Shown piece by piece: positions 1 through 9,452 of a stretch of DNA of 64,000 nt. Numbering within the stretch: the first letter of the stretch is position 1; every line of letters starts with the position of its first letter. The stretch is taken from contig JARYGU010000024.1 in NCBI GenBank assembly GCA_033795365.1, positions 1 through 64,000 on the forward strand. The letters run 5' to 3'. Source of the DNA: JARYGU01 sp033795365. GTDB taxonomy: Bacteria; Pseudomonadota; Alphaproteobacteria; Rhizobiales; Rhizobiaceae. The position numbers were made by a program, and so were the translations under genes. The notes under the pieces are model-generated. The model saw nothing but the letters and a program-made list of their open reading frames with translations. It was not told where the DNA came from and did no database searches.

Positions 1-508
1 TTGACCGCGCGCTTTGCTGCCCTGCGTGTTCGAATTGCCGATGGCAATCCGCAACGTATCCTCGACAAAGGACAGCAGCATATGCCGGGCGAGGAAGCCT
101 GGCTGGTTGGCGAGTGGCGCTCAAACGATGAACGCAAATACTATCTGTCCAACCTGCCAGCCGAGGCGACATTAAAACAGCTGGCGGCTGCCATCAAAGC
201 CCGATGGGTCTGCGAGCAGGCGCATCAACAAATGAAAGAAGAACTTGGCCTCGATCACTTTGAAGGCCGATCATGGCAGGGCCTCCACCGACACGCGCTG
301 ATGACGATGGTCGCCTATGCCTTCCTGCAGCATCAGCGCCTACACAAGGCAAAGCGGGAAAAAAACCAAGAGGCACGGCCCGCCTAAACCGACACTGCCA
401 GCCATCCGGCGCGCGGTCATAAACACCCTCTTATCAGCGTCAGCCCCACAACGATGTCCGCACTGCCGAATCCGGTTCAGAACGCCAAAATACATTCTGC
501 CAAAGTAG
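1..508 (+). pseudogene. IS701-family (DDE) transposase, C-terminal fragment, frameshifted
   Basis: This is the C-terminal part of an IS701/IS4-superfamily transposase, cut by the window edge. The first frame (1-387) has the typical C-terminal block, including RWVCEQAHQQMKEELGLDHFEGRSW given here only in part (the conserved EQ..QQMKEELGLD and FEGRSW words). After a run of seven A residues near 360 that frame stops early. The usual IS701 tail (GPPKPTLPAIRRA, then a QRCPHC motif) continues in the +1-shifted frame to the stop at 508. A one-base change in the A run explains this. The copy is probably inactive. Whether a full N-terminus lies before base 1 cannot be seen. Confidence 0.75.
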
Positions 509-510
509 TG

Positions 511-650
511 CTAGGCCGTGTTGACAAAAGGGATTCCCAAATCACTCTCTGACTGATCAAGGCTTCCTTTCAGAGGAGGCAATTTTGGCTCGGGGCGATC
601 TGACGGACGATGAATGGGCATTGGTGGGCTCGCTGCTGCCGGCCGAGCAG
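511..650 (+). mobile_element. IS5-family (IS427-like) left-end remnant
   Basis: A stretch around 513-540 (GGCCGTGTTGACAAAAG) resembles the left end of IS5/IS427 elements. It is followed at about 583 by the start of a transposase frame reading LARGDLTDDEWALVGSLLP, the characteristic IS427-group N-terminus. After about 22 codons the homology gives way to IS3-family sequence, so only the first 140 bases or so of the element remain. The start of the frame is TTG. Exact boundaries are approximate. Confidence 0.6.
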
Positions 651-1073
651 ATGCTGGATGCCGCCGCACTCCGCGAGCTTCTTGCAAAAAAATGGTAGGG
701 CCTGCCGCCAAACGTGAAGCCGTCGCGCATCTGAAAGCCGTCATGGGTCTGTCGGAGCGACGGCCTGCCAGATCATATCCGCTGACCGAAGATGGTGCGC
801 TATCGATCACGCCGGCCGTCAGAGGCCGAACTGCGAGAGAAGCTGCGCGGTCTCGCCAATGAGCGACGGCGCTTCGGCTACCGGCGACTATTCGTCCTGC
901 TTAGGCGGGAGGGAGAGCCGTCCGGCGTCAACCGCATCCATCGGCTGTATCGCGAGGAAGGGCTTTCGGTTCGCAAGTGGAAAGCCAGACGGCGCGCCGT
1001 CGGCGCGCGTGCGCCGATCCTCGTCGAAGCGAAGGCCAATGCCCGCTGGTCGCTGGATTTCGTCCGGTTCCTG
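648..1073 (+). pseudogene. IS3-family transposase remnant (orfA tail plus orfB N-terminal half)
   Basis: The segment begins inside orfA (QMLDAAALRELLAKKW, stop near 699) and passes into orfB (KMVGPAAKREAVAHLKAVMG, then SERR). A missing base near 768 puts the following CQIISADRKMVRYRS block in the next frame, which then runs through FGYRRLFVLLRREG and ARWSLDFV. Homology ends at about 1070, before the catalytic DDE core is complete, and abuts the end of the amidase gene on the other strand. It is a dead remnant. The HTH-like N-terminal part of orfB is well preserved, so decay is moderate. Confidence 0.7.
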
Positions 1074-1085
1074 TTACGGCTCGGC

Positions 1086-2492
1086 TCAAACCTTAAAGGC
1101 CCTGATGTTGTATCCCTTGGGCTGACTATGCTCGAAGGCCGCCGCTGCCCGTGCGACCAGATCCTCCGAGAAGCTGCGGCCGACGATCTGGAGGCCGACC
1201 GGCATCCCATCGCTGGCGATCCCGGCGCAGACTGAAGCCGCCGGATTGCCCGTGAGATTGAAGGGATAGGTGTAGAATATCCAGGACACCAGGTTGCGGT
1301 CCTCCAGGCCCGGAGGAATGTTTTTGCCCGCATCGATGGACGTCACCGGGGTCACCGGCGAGATAAGAAGGTCATAGCGGTCGAAAAAGAGGCGGATTTT
1401 GTCGCGCAAGTCATAACGCCTGAAAACCGTGCCGTAATAGCTGCGCATCTCCTGGGAAAGTGCGGGTGTCAGGATCTCGGCAACGGCGGGGTCGAGCAGA
1501 TCGCGTTGCGTCTCCAGCACGGTGCGCAAGCGCGTGCCGACACCGGCATAGAACTCCGCGGTCCAAAGATCCGCTGGATCCTCGTCGAACAGGTCATCCA
1601 CTTCGTCCACGTGGCAGCCAAGCTCCTCGAAGGTTCGAGCCGCGCGCCCGACAATTTCAAGGACTTCCTTGTCGGCTCGGGCATAGCCGAGGGTCGGGCT
1701 GTAGGCGATCCGCAGGCCGGCGGGCGACGAGGTAGCAGCTCTCACGACGTCAGGGACAGGCCCGGCGACGCTGAAGGGATCGCGCAGATCGTGGCCGGCG
1801 ATAGCCGAGAACAGGAGAGCCGCATCCTCCATGGACCGAGCCATGGGTCCGACATGGGCAAGCGTCGGGGTGGCGGAAGTGGGCCAGACCGGGACGCGAC
1901 CGAACTGGCCCTTCAATCCCGCAAGGCCCGAGAGTGAACATGGGATCCGGATCGACCCGCCACCGTCGGTGCCGAGCGCAAACGGCGTGATGCCGGCAGC
2001 GACCGACGCAGCCGCCCCGGCACTGGAACCGCCGGGCGTCTTGTCGAGGTTCCAGGGATGGCGGGTAATCCCCGTCAGCGGACTGTCCCCCACCGGCTTG
2101 CATCCGAATTCGCTTGTGGTCGTCTTGCCGATCAGAACGGCGCCGGCGACCTTTGCCCGCTCGACAGCCGGCGCATCGACTTGCGCCACATTGCCTTCCA
2201 TGGCGCGCGAGCCGGAGCAATAGGGCTGACCCTTGACCGCCATGAGATCCTTGGCGGAGAACGGAATGCCGTGCAGCGGCCCGAGCGTGTCGCCGCGCAT
2301 CACTGCGTCTTCGGCGATCTGAGCGGCTGCAATCGCCTCGTCATGCATGATCACGAAGAAGGCGTTGAGGCTGGACTGGGTGGCCTCCGCCTTGGCAAGC
2401 GCACGACGGGTTACCTCGACCGGCGACACGTCTCGCGCCACGATGCGCCGACGGAGTTCGCCCGCACTCAGAAAATCGAATTCTGCCGACAT
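1086..2492 (-). CDS. Amidase signature family enzyme
   Basis: The 468-residue product is an amidase-signature (Ser-cisSer-Lys) hydrolase that should release ammonia or an amine from a carboxamide. Visible are the catalytic lysine region (SAKDLMAVKG), the glycine/serine signature (PGGSSAGAAASVAAG) and the GTDGGGSIRIP segment carrying the second catalytic serine. I start at 2492 (MSAEFDFLS); an open frame extends further upstream but has no family similarity. It is the last gene of the minus-strand Liv-type operon, behind the cyclase gene. The final ten or so residues lie at the junction with the IS3 remnant and may have been altered by that insertion. The substrate is unknown. Confidence 0.85.
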   Translation of the reverse strand: MSAEFDFLSAGELRRRIVARDVSPVEVTRRALAKAEATQSSLNAFFVIMHDEAIAAAQIAEDAVMRGDTLGPLHGIPFSAKDLMAVKGQPYCSGSRAMEGNVAQVDAPAVERAKVAGAVLIGKTTTSEFGCKPVGDSPLTGITRHPWNLDKTPGGSSAGAAASVAAGITPFALGTDGGGSIRIPCSLSGLAGLKGQFGRVPVWPTSATPTLAHVGPMARSMEDAALLFSAIAGHDLRDPFSVAGPVPDVVRAATSSPAGLRIAYSPTLGYARADKEVLEIVGRAARTFEELGCHVDEVDDLFDEDPADLWTAEFYAGVGTRLRTVLETQRDLLDPAVAEILTPALSQEMRSYYGTVFRRYDLRDKIRLFFDRYDLLISPVTPVTSIDAGKNIPPGLEDRNLVSWIFYTYPFNLTGNPAASVCAGIASDGMPVGLQIVGRSFSEDLVARAAAAFEHSQPKGYNIRAFKV

Positions 2493-2551
2493 CACATGGG
2501 CCTCTGCTAACTGGAAGGAAGACACCGGCGCGAGCGCCGGTGTAAGGCTGC

Positions 2552-3250
2552 TCAACCGACGATCGCGAAGGCACGGACGGGTGAGCCGGAGCCGCCCTTG
2601 AACTTCAGCGGTACACCGAAGAACTCGAATTCGCCGACACCGATCAACTCTTCCAGATTCACCAGCCATTCCCAGTGGCTCATGCCGAGGTCGCGGCACA
2701 GGCGATGCTGGGCAAATATATTGTCGGTTGGCTTGTCGGTGGATGGTCCCTCGACGCCATGCATCATGGATCCGCGCGCGTGCAGCCACTTGGTGGCCTC
2801 GGCGGTCAGCAGCGGATTCTTCCAGACCGAGTCTAGTGTCGGGTAGTTGCGCTTGTGAAAGCCCGTGCAGATCAGCACGATATGGCCATCGACCTTGACG
2901 CCGGCTTTGGTTTCGGCGGCCTCCATGTCCTGAGCGGTGATGTCGCCGAGATCGGGAATATGGGTGAGGTCGAAGCAGACCGCCTTGCCCATAAACATAT
3001 CAAGCGGCATCTCATCCACGGAGGCCCCGACCGGATTGACGTGGCGAAAGGCGTCCACATGGGTGCCGACATGGTCCAGCATGGCGATGAAGTTGGTCTG
3101 GAACGTCATTGCGTCGCCTTCAACGCCAAGACCGATGGCCTTGGTGCTTTCATGGCTCATATGGGTGGTGATGATTGGCCGCTGGAAGAGCTTGTGGGCC
3201 GGCATGTTGTCTTCGATCGCGACGCTGAGATCCACTATGCGACGTGCCAT
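2552..3250 (-). CDS. Cyclase family protein (kynurenine formamidase / isatin hydrolase type)
   Basis: This 232-residue protein belongs to the metal-dependent cyclase family, whose members hydrolyse N-formylkynurenine, isatin and other small amides or cyclic amides. The metal-binding signature HVGTHVDAFRH is near residues 60-70 and is preceded by the expected DLS start motif (IVDLSVAIEDNMP). It lies between livF and the amidase with short gaps, so it probably works in the same pathway: ring or amide opening before amidase action on an imported compound. Length is in the family range. The real substrate cannot be told from the sequence. Confidence 0.8.
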   Translation of the reverse strand: MARRIVDLSVAIEDNMPAHKLFQRPIITTHMSHESTKAIGLGVEGDAMTFQTNFIAMLDHVGTHVDAFRHVNPVGASVDEMPLDMFMGKAVCFDLTHIPDLGDITAQDMEAAETKAGVKVDGHIVLICTGFHKRNYPTLDSVWKNPLLTAEATKWLHARGSMMHGVEGPSTDKPTDNIFAQHRLCRDLGMSHWEWLVNLEELIGVGEFEFFGVPLKFKGGSGSPVRAFAIVG

Positions 3251-3275
3251 GTCATGATGTCCTTTCGTTCGGAGT

Positions 3276-4013
3276 TCAATGGTTGGTGGATTTGCCGAGG
3301 AAGGCTTCCATCACCTCTGGATCGTGCGCGAGAACCTGGCTGAGCCCCTGCTTGGAGATCCGTCCATTGGCCACCACGAACGCATGGTCGGCGATGGCCA
3401 GGGCATGGGAAGCGAGTTGCTCCACGAGGAGGATGGCCAATCCCTCGGCGTTCAGGTCGGCCAGCACACGCATGAGCTGGTCGACAATCCTGGGGGCGAG
3501 CCCCAGCGAAAGCTCATCGATGATGAGCAGCTTGGGCTCGGCCATGAGCCCGCGTCCTATGGCCAGCATCTGCTGCTCGCCACCGGACATGGACCCCGCC
3601 TGCTGGTGCCTACGCTCCTTAAGACGGGGGAAGAGATCGAAGACACGCGCAAGGCTGTCTTGCGCCTCTTGGGTTTTCAGGCCGCCCCGGGTGTATGCGC
3701 CGAGAATAAGGTTGTCCTCAACCGTCTGATCGGGGAATAGCAGCCGCCCCTCCGGCACCATGACGAGGCCGAGGGCCGCCTTGCGGTGCGCCGGAAGGCG
3801 CGTGGTGTCCATGCCCATGAAGGTGACCGAACCACCCGCGGGCTTCACCAGGCCGGAGGCACTCTTCACCATCGTTGACTTGCCGGCGCCATTGTTGCCG
3901 ATGACAGCGACGAGTTGCCCCGGGTTCACTGACAGGGAGATGTCCTGCACGGCGGTGGCGGCACCATAGCGCACTATGAGATTTTCGATGCGAAGCACCG
4001 ACGTGTCGCTCAT
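3276..4013 (-). CDS. livF: Branched-chain amino acid-type ABC transporter ATP-binding protein (LivF-like)
   Basis: A 245-residue ATPase of the HAAT (Liv) ABC family that powers import with the LivG half of the upstream fusion. Walker A is GNNGAGKST, the ABC signature is MSGGEQQM, and Walker B is LLIIDELSLGLAP, as in LivF proteins. Its ATG overlaps the livM-livG stop by four bases, which indicates translational coupling. Coupling with the cyclase and amidase genes suggests the cargo is an amide or cyclic amide rather than leucine; this is inference from context. Confidence 0.9.
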   Translation of the reverse strand: MSDTSVLRIENLIVRYGAATAVQDISLSVNPGQLVAVIGNNGAGKSTMVKSASGLVKPAGGSVTFMGMDTTRLPAHRKAALGLVMVPEGRLLFPDQTVEDNLILGAYTRGGLKTQEAQDSLARVFDLFPRLKERRHQQAGSMSGGEQQMLAIGRGLMAEPKLLIIDELSLGLAPRIVDQLMRVLADLNAEGLAILLVEQLASHALAIADHAFVVANGRISKQGLSQVLAHDPEVMEAFLGKSTNH

Positions 4014-5797
4014 TTGGACGCTCCCTCGCTTTCACGCGGTCCACCGAAGTAGGCTTCGATAACACGCGGGTTTTTCTGCACGACCTCGGGCCTGTCACTG
4101 GCGATGACCTTGCCATAGTCCAGTACCGTGACCGTATCGGCAACGGCGAGAACGAGATCGACATGATGCTCGATCAGCAAAACTGAGATGCCGAGCGCGG
4201 AAATGCGCTTGATCATCTCGCCAAGATCCTCGATCTCCTGAGTCGTCAGGCCGGCCGCAGGCTCATCCAGCAGCAGGAGGTGCGGCTGGGTGGCAAGCGC
4301 CCGCGCAATCTCGAGGCGGCGTTGAAGACCGAAAGGCAGGCAGCGCGCCTCGTCGTTGGCGTATTCGGTGAGGCCGACGAATTCCAGGAGGCCGATGGCA
4401 GCGCGGCGGCACTCCTCGTCGCGCCGGCGACGACCGGCTGTATGGAGGAGCGCGGTCGCCATACCGTAGGTGATGCGCTGCTGCAGACCGGTCATCACAT
4501 TCTCCAGCACCGTCATGTCGCCGAAGAGCTCGGTGTTCTGGAAGGTCCGGGCGAGGCCAAGGCGCGAAATCTGGGCTGATCCCTTGCCTATCAGCATCAC
4601 GCCATTGAGCTCACAGGATCCCGATGCCGGCTGGTAGAATCCCGAGATCGTGTTGACGAATGTTGATTTGCCCGCGCCGTTCGGCCCGATCAGGGCATGG
4701 ATCTCGCCGCCCTTCACCCGCATGGAAGCGTCAGACAGTGCAGTCAGCCCGCCGAAGCGCACGGTGAGATCTTGGCATACGAGCTCGGCGGACCAATCTG
4801 CGGTGCTGCGAGTAAGGGTCGCAGTGGCCGGCACGCCGAGGGCCGGATCGACTGCCCGTTCAACCGGCCGCCAGCGCTTCCACACCGCCACGAGGGTGCC
4901 GACGATGCCGCGCGGCAGCACGAACATCACGATCAGCAGCAAGGCGCCATAGGCAAATTTTTGCCACAGCGCGAACTGCTGCAGGTATTCCGGCAGATAG
5001 GTCAGGAGGTAGGCGCCGATAACCGGTCCGAAAGTCGAGGTCGCGCCGCCCAGGATCACCATCAGCAGGAAGCGGATGCTGTCGGCAAAGGTAAAAATGT
5101 CGGGCGATATGTAGGAGTTGAGAAAGGCGTAGAAAGTGCCGGCCATGCCCGCCGTCACGGCAGCCGCCATGAAGGCCAGAGTGCGCATGGCGGTGGCGTC
5201 GATACCGAGGGACCGGGCCGCGGTTTCGCTCTGAGCGACCGCCAGCATGGCACGACCGAACCTCGAGGTCTTGAGGTTATAGGCAAGCAGCGTGACAGCG
5301 AAGAGCGACACCGCAAGCACCGTGTAGAAGGCATAGCCGGAGATCGGATAGCCGAAGATGTTGGGTATGGGGATCGAGGTCAGCCCCGTCGTGCCGCCGG
5401 TCAGCGATTGCCATTCGATGGCGACGTTCTCGACGATGATGCCGAAGGCGATGGTGACGACGGCAAGATAGACGCCGCGCACGCGAACACTTGGATAGGC
5501 GAGAAGCGCGCCGAAAAGACCGGAGACGACCGCCGCCGCGATGCTTGCGGTCAGCATGTCGAAGCCGAGACGGGTCGCCAGGATCGCACCGGTATAGGAG
5601 CCGAGCGCGAAAAGGCCTGCCTGCCCGAGCGATACGAGACCCGTCAGACCGACGAGAATGCTGAGACCGACGGCGATCATGCCGTAGATCAGGAACAGCA
5701 TGAATAGGCGCAGCTCATACTCGTTGCCCGAGGTCAGTGGCACTGCGGCGAGAATGACCGCGAAGACGAGGAAGCCGAGGAGAGTAAGCGTCTTCAT
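4010..5797 (-). CDS. Fused Liv-type ABC permease and ATP-binding protein (LivM-LivG)
   Basis: One 595-residue protein carries a LivM-type permease (about residues 1-300, around nine or ten hydrophobic segments, with the GLTGLVSLGQAG motif) and a LivG-type ATPase (from about residue 340). The ATPase half has Walker A GPNGAGKST, a signature-like LPFGLQRRLEIARAL and Walker B LLLLDEPAAGL. LivM-LivG fusions are common in Rhizobiales amide/urea-type importers. The gene overlaps both neighbours by ATGA, so livH, this gene and livF form one translationally coupled unit. The fusion is in frame with no sign of damage. Confidence 0.9.
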   Translation of the reverse strand: MKTLTLLGFLVFAVILAAVPLTSGNEYELRLFMLFLIYGMIAVGLSILVGLTGLVSLGQAGLFALGSYTGAILATRLGFDMLTASIAAAVVSGLFGALLAYPSVRVRGVYLAVVTIAFGIIVENVAIEWQSLTGGTTGLTSIPIPNIFGYPISGYAFYTVLAVSLFAVTLLAYNLKTSRFGRAMLAVAQSETAARSLGIDATAMRTLAFMAAAVTAGMAGTFYAFLNSYISPDIFTFADSIRFLLMVILGGATSTFGPVIGAYLLTYLPEYLQQFALWQKFAYGALLLIVMFVLPRGIVGTLVAVWKRWRPVERAVDPALGVPATATLTRSTADWSAELVCQDLTVRFGGLTALSDASMRVKGGEIHALIGPNGAGKSTFVNTISGFYQPASGSCELNGVMLIGKGSAQISRLGLARTFQNTELFGDMTVLENVMTGLQQRITYGMATALLHTAGRRRRDEECRRAAIGLLEFVGLTEYANDEARCLPFGLQRRLEIARALATQPHLLLLDEPAAGLTTQEIEDLGEMIKRISALGISVLLIEHHVDLVLAVADTVTVLDYGKVIASDRPEVVQKNPRVIEAYFGGPRESEGASK

Positions 5798-6669
5798 ACC
5801 TTCTTGACCTCACGCTTGCCGAAAATTCCCTGCGGGAAGATGAGGAGAATGATGATCATTGCGCAGAAGCCGACGATCTCGCGGGCGGCGGTCGAGCCGT
5901 AGCCCTCCACGAACTTCTCCATGACGCCGAACAACAGCCCGGCCACCACCACGCCGGGCGCGCTGGTGATCCCGCCGATGATAGCGACGGCGAAGCCTTT
6001 GAGGCCGATGAGGACGCCCATCGTGGCCGAAACCTGGGTCACCGGGCCTACGAGGATGCCGGCTGCAGCGCCCGACAGGGATGCAAGACCGAAGGAGAAG
6101 GCGACGATGCGGTTGACATCGATGCCCATCAGCGCCGCGGCGCGCTTGTCGTGGGCAACGGCGCGCATGGCGCGGCCGATCAGCGTTTTTTTCTGCATGA
6201 TGTAGAGGCCGGCCATGGCGAGGATCGCGACGACGGGGATCAACAGTTCCTGCGGATAGACACCGGCACCGCCGATATGCACTGCCCGCTCGATGCCGGG
6301 GGTCGGCAGCGGTCGCGAGAAGCCGCCGAATTCCATCGTGGCGAGGCTTTCAGCCATGATGCCGATGGCGATGGTGGTCAGCATCCAGCCGATGTCATTG
6401 GAATGGCTGGCGAAAGGTCGTACGGCCAGGCGCTCCAGCACGAGGCCGAAAACCGTGCCTATCACCATGGCGGCGCTCGCCGCAGCCCAGAGCGGAAGCC
6501 CTGCATCAAGCAGGACGACCGTGGAGACGGCACCGACCATGAGGGTATCGCCATGGGAAAAGTTCACCGCACGTGCGGCCGACCACATGATGTGGAAGCC
6601 GAGGGCGACAAGGGCGTAGATGCCGCCGATCGCCAGACCAGAGAGGATATATTGGAGGATATTGCTCAT
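5794..6669 (-). CDS. livH: Branched-chain amino acid-type ABC permease (LivH-like)
   Basis: A 291-residue inner-membrane permease of the LivH family with about eight hydrophobic segments and the typical N-terminus (GLAIGGIYALVALGFHIMW) and the RAVAHDKRAAALMGID cytoplasmic loop. It pairs with the LivM half of the next gene to form the channel. It sits 104 bases after the binding-protein gene in the same direction, and its stop overlaps the next start. The cargo is probably the amide substrate of the downstream hydrolases. Confidence 0.9.
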   Translation of the reverse strand: MSNILQYILSGLAIGGIYALVALGFHIMWSAARAVNFSHGDTLMVGAVSTVVLLDAGLPLWAAASAAMVIGTVFGLVLERLAVRPFASHSNDIGWMLTTIAIGIMAESLATMEFGGFSRPLPTPGIERAVHIGGAGVYPQELLIPVVAILAMAGLYIMQKKTLIGRAMRAVAHDKRAAALMGIDVNRIVAFSFGLASLSGAAAGILVGPVTQVSATMGVLIGLKGFAVAIIGGITSAPGVVVAGLLFGVMEKFVEGYGSTAAREIVGFCAMIIILLIFPQGIFGKREVKKV

Positions 6670-6773
6670 AGAGGCGCTCGCTCGAACGTGCCCGCGTCAT
6701 CGCCGGCAGGCACAGGAAGGGAATGCCCGTCACCTTGAGGAGTGGCGAGAGATTCATCAGTGCTGTGATATGA

Positions 6774-7964
6774 TCAGTTCTTCGCAGCGGCAGGCGCGAC
6801 CGGCAGCAGCTTGCCGTCCTGCCATTCCGTCAGCTTGTAGTATTGCGGCAGGATGGCATCCTGGCGTTCCGGATCGGAAGCGTCGAAGGCCGGCTTGTAG
6901 TCGGCGACGATGCCTTCGTGCTCCACCTGATAGAGAGCCTCATGGACTTTCGCCCAATCGTAGATACCGGCTTTCTCTATGGCCTTGGCGATGATGTGGA
7001 CCGCGTCATATGCGTTGGCCACACCTGAGCCCATGCGGATCTGCACCGGATCCGTCAGGCCGTACTTGGCCTGCAGCTTTTCCCAGAGTGCCTTTTTGAC
7101 CGGGTCCATCTCGCCCATGAAGGTGTAGGTCTGTATGACCTGGACGCCATTGGCGAGCGGACCGGCCAGCTCTCCAAGATTTCCGGCGATACCCCAGGCC
7201 CCGATGACCTTCGGCTTATAGCCGACCTTGTCCATGGAGCGGAGAACCTGGTTGCCTTCGCGGTCCAGGGCCCAGAACAGCACGACTTCGGCCCCGGCAT
7301 CACGGGCGCGGATCGCCTGGGCAGACATGTCCTGATCGTTCCAGTTGAAGGTTTCGGAGGCCACGAGTTCCTTGCCAGCGTCCTTCATCGCCGCCTGAAC
7401 ATCAGGAAGAGCGCCGTTGCCCCAGCCGGTATTCTCATAGAAGAAAGCAATCTTCCCGGTAGGAGCGACCTCAAGGGCTTTTTCGACTAGGAAGCGAGCG
7501 ACCCATTTGTCCTTGGCCGAGACCCGAAACATGTAGTTAGGACTGCGGCCGTTCTCTACCGCTGCAGTGTTGGCCGCAAGCACGCCTACATATGGGATCT
7601 TGATCTCGTTTACCGGCTGAGCCTGAGCTACGGCCACCGTCGAGTGATAGCCGCCGAGAATCGCAATGCACTTGTCGGCCAGTGCGATGCGCCGAGTGTT
7701 GTCGACGCCGCGTGGCGGTGCACCGGCATCGTCATATTGAACGAAATTCAGCGGCGTGCCCAGAACGCCGCCGGCGGCATTGATTTCGTCTATAGCCACT
7801 TCAGCACCCATGCGGATGGCTTCTCCCCCGAAAGCCGCGGGGCCGGTGGTGGCAGCGGAGTTACCAATGCAGGGCATTTGCTCCGCCAAAGTCAAAGTGG
7901 ACGAACATGCAAGCATCAGCGAGGCAAGTGCCAGGGACTTCGTCAAACCAATCCTACTGCTCAT
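6774..7964 (-). CDS. Liv-type ABC transporter substrate-binding protein
   Basis: A 396-residue periplasmic binding protein of the Liv/amide family. I start at 7964 (MSSRIGLTKS) because GGAG lies six bases upstream and a signal peptide follows directly (hydrophobic core ALASLMLA, cleavage likely after TLA). The mature part shows the family pattern: GPAAFGGEAIRMGAEVAIDEIN, then AILGGYHSTVAVAQ and the hinge region. It is the first gene of the operon running to the amidase. Sequence type is closer to amide/urea and aromatic-compound binders than to LivJ, but the ligand is not evident. Confidence 0.85.
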   Translation of the reverse strand: MSSRIGLTKSLALASLMLACSSTLTLAEQMPCIGNSAATTGPAAFGGEAIRMGAEVAIDEINAAGGVLGTPLNFVQYDDAGAPPRGVDNTRRIALADKCIAILGGYHSTVAVAQAQPVNEIKIPYVGVLAANTAAVENGRSPNYMFRVSAKDKWVARFLVEKALEVAPTGKIAFFYENTGWGNGALPDVQAAMKDAGKELVASETFNWNDQDMSAQAIRARDAGAEVVLFWALDREGNQVLRSMDKVGYKPKVIGAWGIAGNLGELAGPLANGVQVIQTYTFMGEMDPVKKALWEKLQAKYGLTDPVQIRMGSGVANAYDAVHIIAKAIEKAGIYDWAKVHEALYQVEHEGIVADYKPAFDASDPERQDAILPQYYKLTEWQDGKLLPVAPAAAKN

Positions 7965-8665
7965 AGTAACTCCATTCCGTCCTGAGAGATCGTGATGAAT
8001 TTTCGCCATCGGAATCTGACATCGATTGACTGACTGTCGGCGAGCACTCGGATTGATGCAAAGACGGATTGTCGATCCCTGCCATCGTCAGAACCTATGG
8101 CTCCGCCTCGCTTGACCACCTGTGTATTTTGCGGACGAAATTTTGGCTTATAAAACAGTATGATAGGCTTTATGCTTAGCGATCGCTCATAGCTCTGTCG
8201 AACATTCAGACAGGCCATTTTTTTGCTGAAAGCCGATTTGGTTGCGATGTAATCGGCAAACTCGTCGGCCACGTTACTTTCTTCGCACCGAAAGCTGCGA
8301 GCTCGCTGAGGCCGTAAATGGCGCATTAATCAAAGAGCGGGCGACCACCATCCCCCGAACGCGAGGTGAAAAGTTTTCGAAAGCGAGCTGATACTGCCGT
8401 CCAGGCAGAACGGACCAGAGGAAGATCACAGCGAAAGGCGATGCTTATCGCTGCGGAAGCCTCTGAAAATCCGTTCGCGATGGCAGAGCGCACGAGTGAC
8501 CTGGCACTGGAAAGATCCCGCCGCGTCGCCCCCTTGCCTGTTCACGGGTGTAATTCAGGGTGAACCATACGGACTTTCAAGGGGTGGTATATTCCACTGG
8601 TGCATATAGCCAGGGCGCTCTTGGTCCAAAATGCCCTTTGGCAGCTGGGCTGCGCGCGGTCGTGG
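7965..8665. other. Intergenic region upstream of the Liv-type operon
   Basis: About 700 bases hold no gene I can support. Short open frames (for example 8366-8563 on the plus strand and 7961-8326 on the minus strand) have no recognisable motif, no good ribosome-binding site and look random. The A/T-rich part near 8120-8160 is a plausible promoter for the minus-strand Liv-type operon. No terminator was recognised for the creatininase operon that ends at 8666. Confidence 0.5.
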
Positions 8666-9442
8666 CTATGACGAGAACGCCTCCTTGATGGAGGAGACGA
8701 TGTCAGGCACCACCTGCTCGACGACGGCTCTCCCCTTCTCCGCGCTTGCGGACCGCGCCGGGCTCAACACGCCGTCCGAAGGGATTCGGGACGGATCGAT
8801 CGGATACTTGTCGTAGGCCGGGAAATCTGCAGCCGGATGGTCGGGAACCAGTTCTGCGCGAACCAGGTCGGGCCGAACGTGCAGCATGACCGAGGTTTCC
8901 ATGACTGCTGCGTGTTCGAGCGCCCAGCTTAGCAGGCCCTCCGGGAAGAGCACTTTTTCCGTGTCCGCATTGATGTATTCCCAGTAGCCGATCTTGAGGA
9001 CCTGGAGATCACGGTTTCCTTCGCGCCTCTGGTCACGCAAAGCCAGATCGACCGCCTCGACGATGAACCATTGGTTCTCCATGTGTCCATCGAAGAGGAC
9101 GATCTTACGTACGCCATGCCGGGCGAATTCGTTGACGAGGTCGCGCAGCGTGGCGATGAGCGTCGAGGCATCAAGGCTTACCGTACCCGGAAAGTGGTTG
9201 CCGCCGCCGGTCTTGGGTTGCGACTTGTAGCCGTAGCTCACCGGCGGCGCAACGATGCCGTCGAGCTGGGCGGCGATCCTCAGTGCGATCTCTTCCGGCA
9301 GGATCATGTCGGTCGAAAGCGGCAGGTGAGGACCATGCTGCTCGGTCGATCCGACCGGAATGATCACGATGGGATCGCCTTGCGTGACACGGTCGGCGAA
9401 ATCGTACCAGGTCATTTCGGCGAGTTTTATGCGAGATGGCAT
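8666..9442 (-). CDS. Creatininase family protein
   Basis: A 258-residue member of the creatininase/MftE superfamily of metal-dependent amidohydrolases, which open cyclic amides or hydrolyse formamides. Metal and catalytic motifs are visible: GSTEQHGPHLPLSTD (Glu, His and Asp ligands) and LFDGHMENQWFI followed by an acidic EAVD. I start at 9442 (MPSRIKLAEMTW), with AAGGGGA upstream. The gene follows the amidohydrolase with a 10-base gap and ends the Pot-type operon. Together they suggest stepwise hydrolysis of an imported N-rich compound. True creatinine specificity cannot be claimed. Confidence 0.85.
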   Translation of the reverse strand: MPSRIKLAEMTWYDFADRVTQGDPIVIIPVGSTEQHGPHLPLSTDMILPEEIALRIAAQLDGIVAPPVSYGYKSQPKTGGGNHFPGTVSLDASTLIATLRDLVNEFARHGVRKIVLFDGHMENQWFIVEAVDLALRDQRREGNRDLQVLKIGYWEYINADTEKVLFPEGLLSWALEHAAVMETSVMLHVRPDLVRAELVPDHPAADFPAYDKYPIDPSRIPSDGVLSPARSASAEKGRAVVEQVVPDIVSSIKEAFSS

Positions 9443-9452
9443 GATCGTCCCC

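Noticed and set aside
340..375. Programmed -1 frameshift at the A7 run in the IS701 transposase
   Set aside because: The A AAA AAC heptamer looks slippery, but the downstream conserved tail is in the +1 frame, not the -1 frame, so a simple base change is the better explanation.
8366..8563. Small plus-strand gene of 65 codons
   Set aside because: No motif, no ribosome-binding site and no neighbours to support it.
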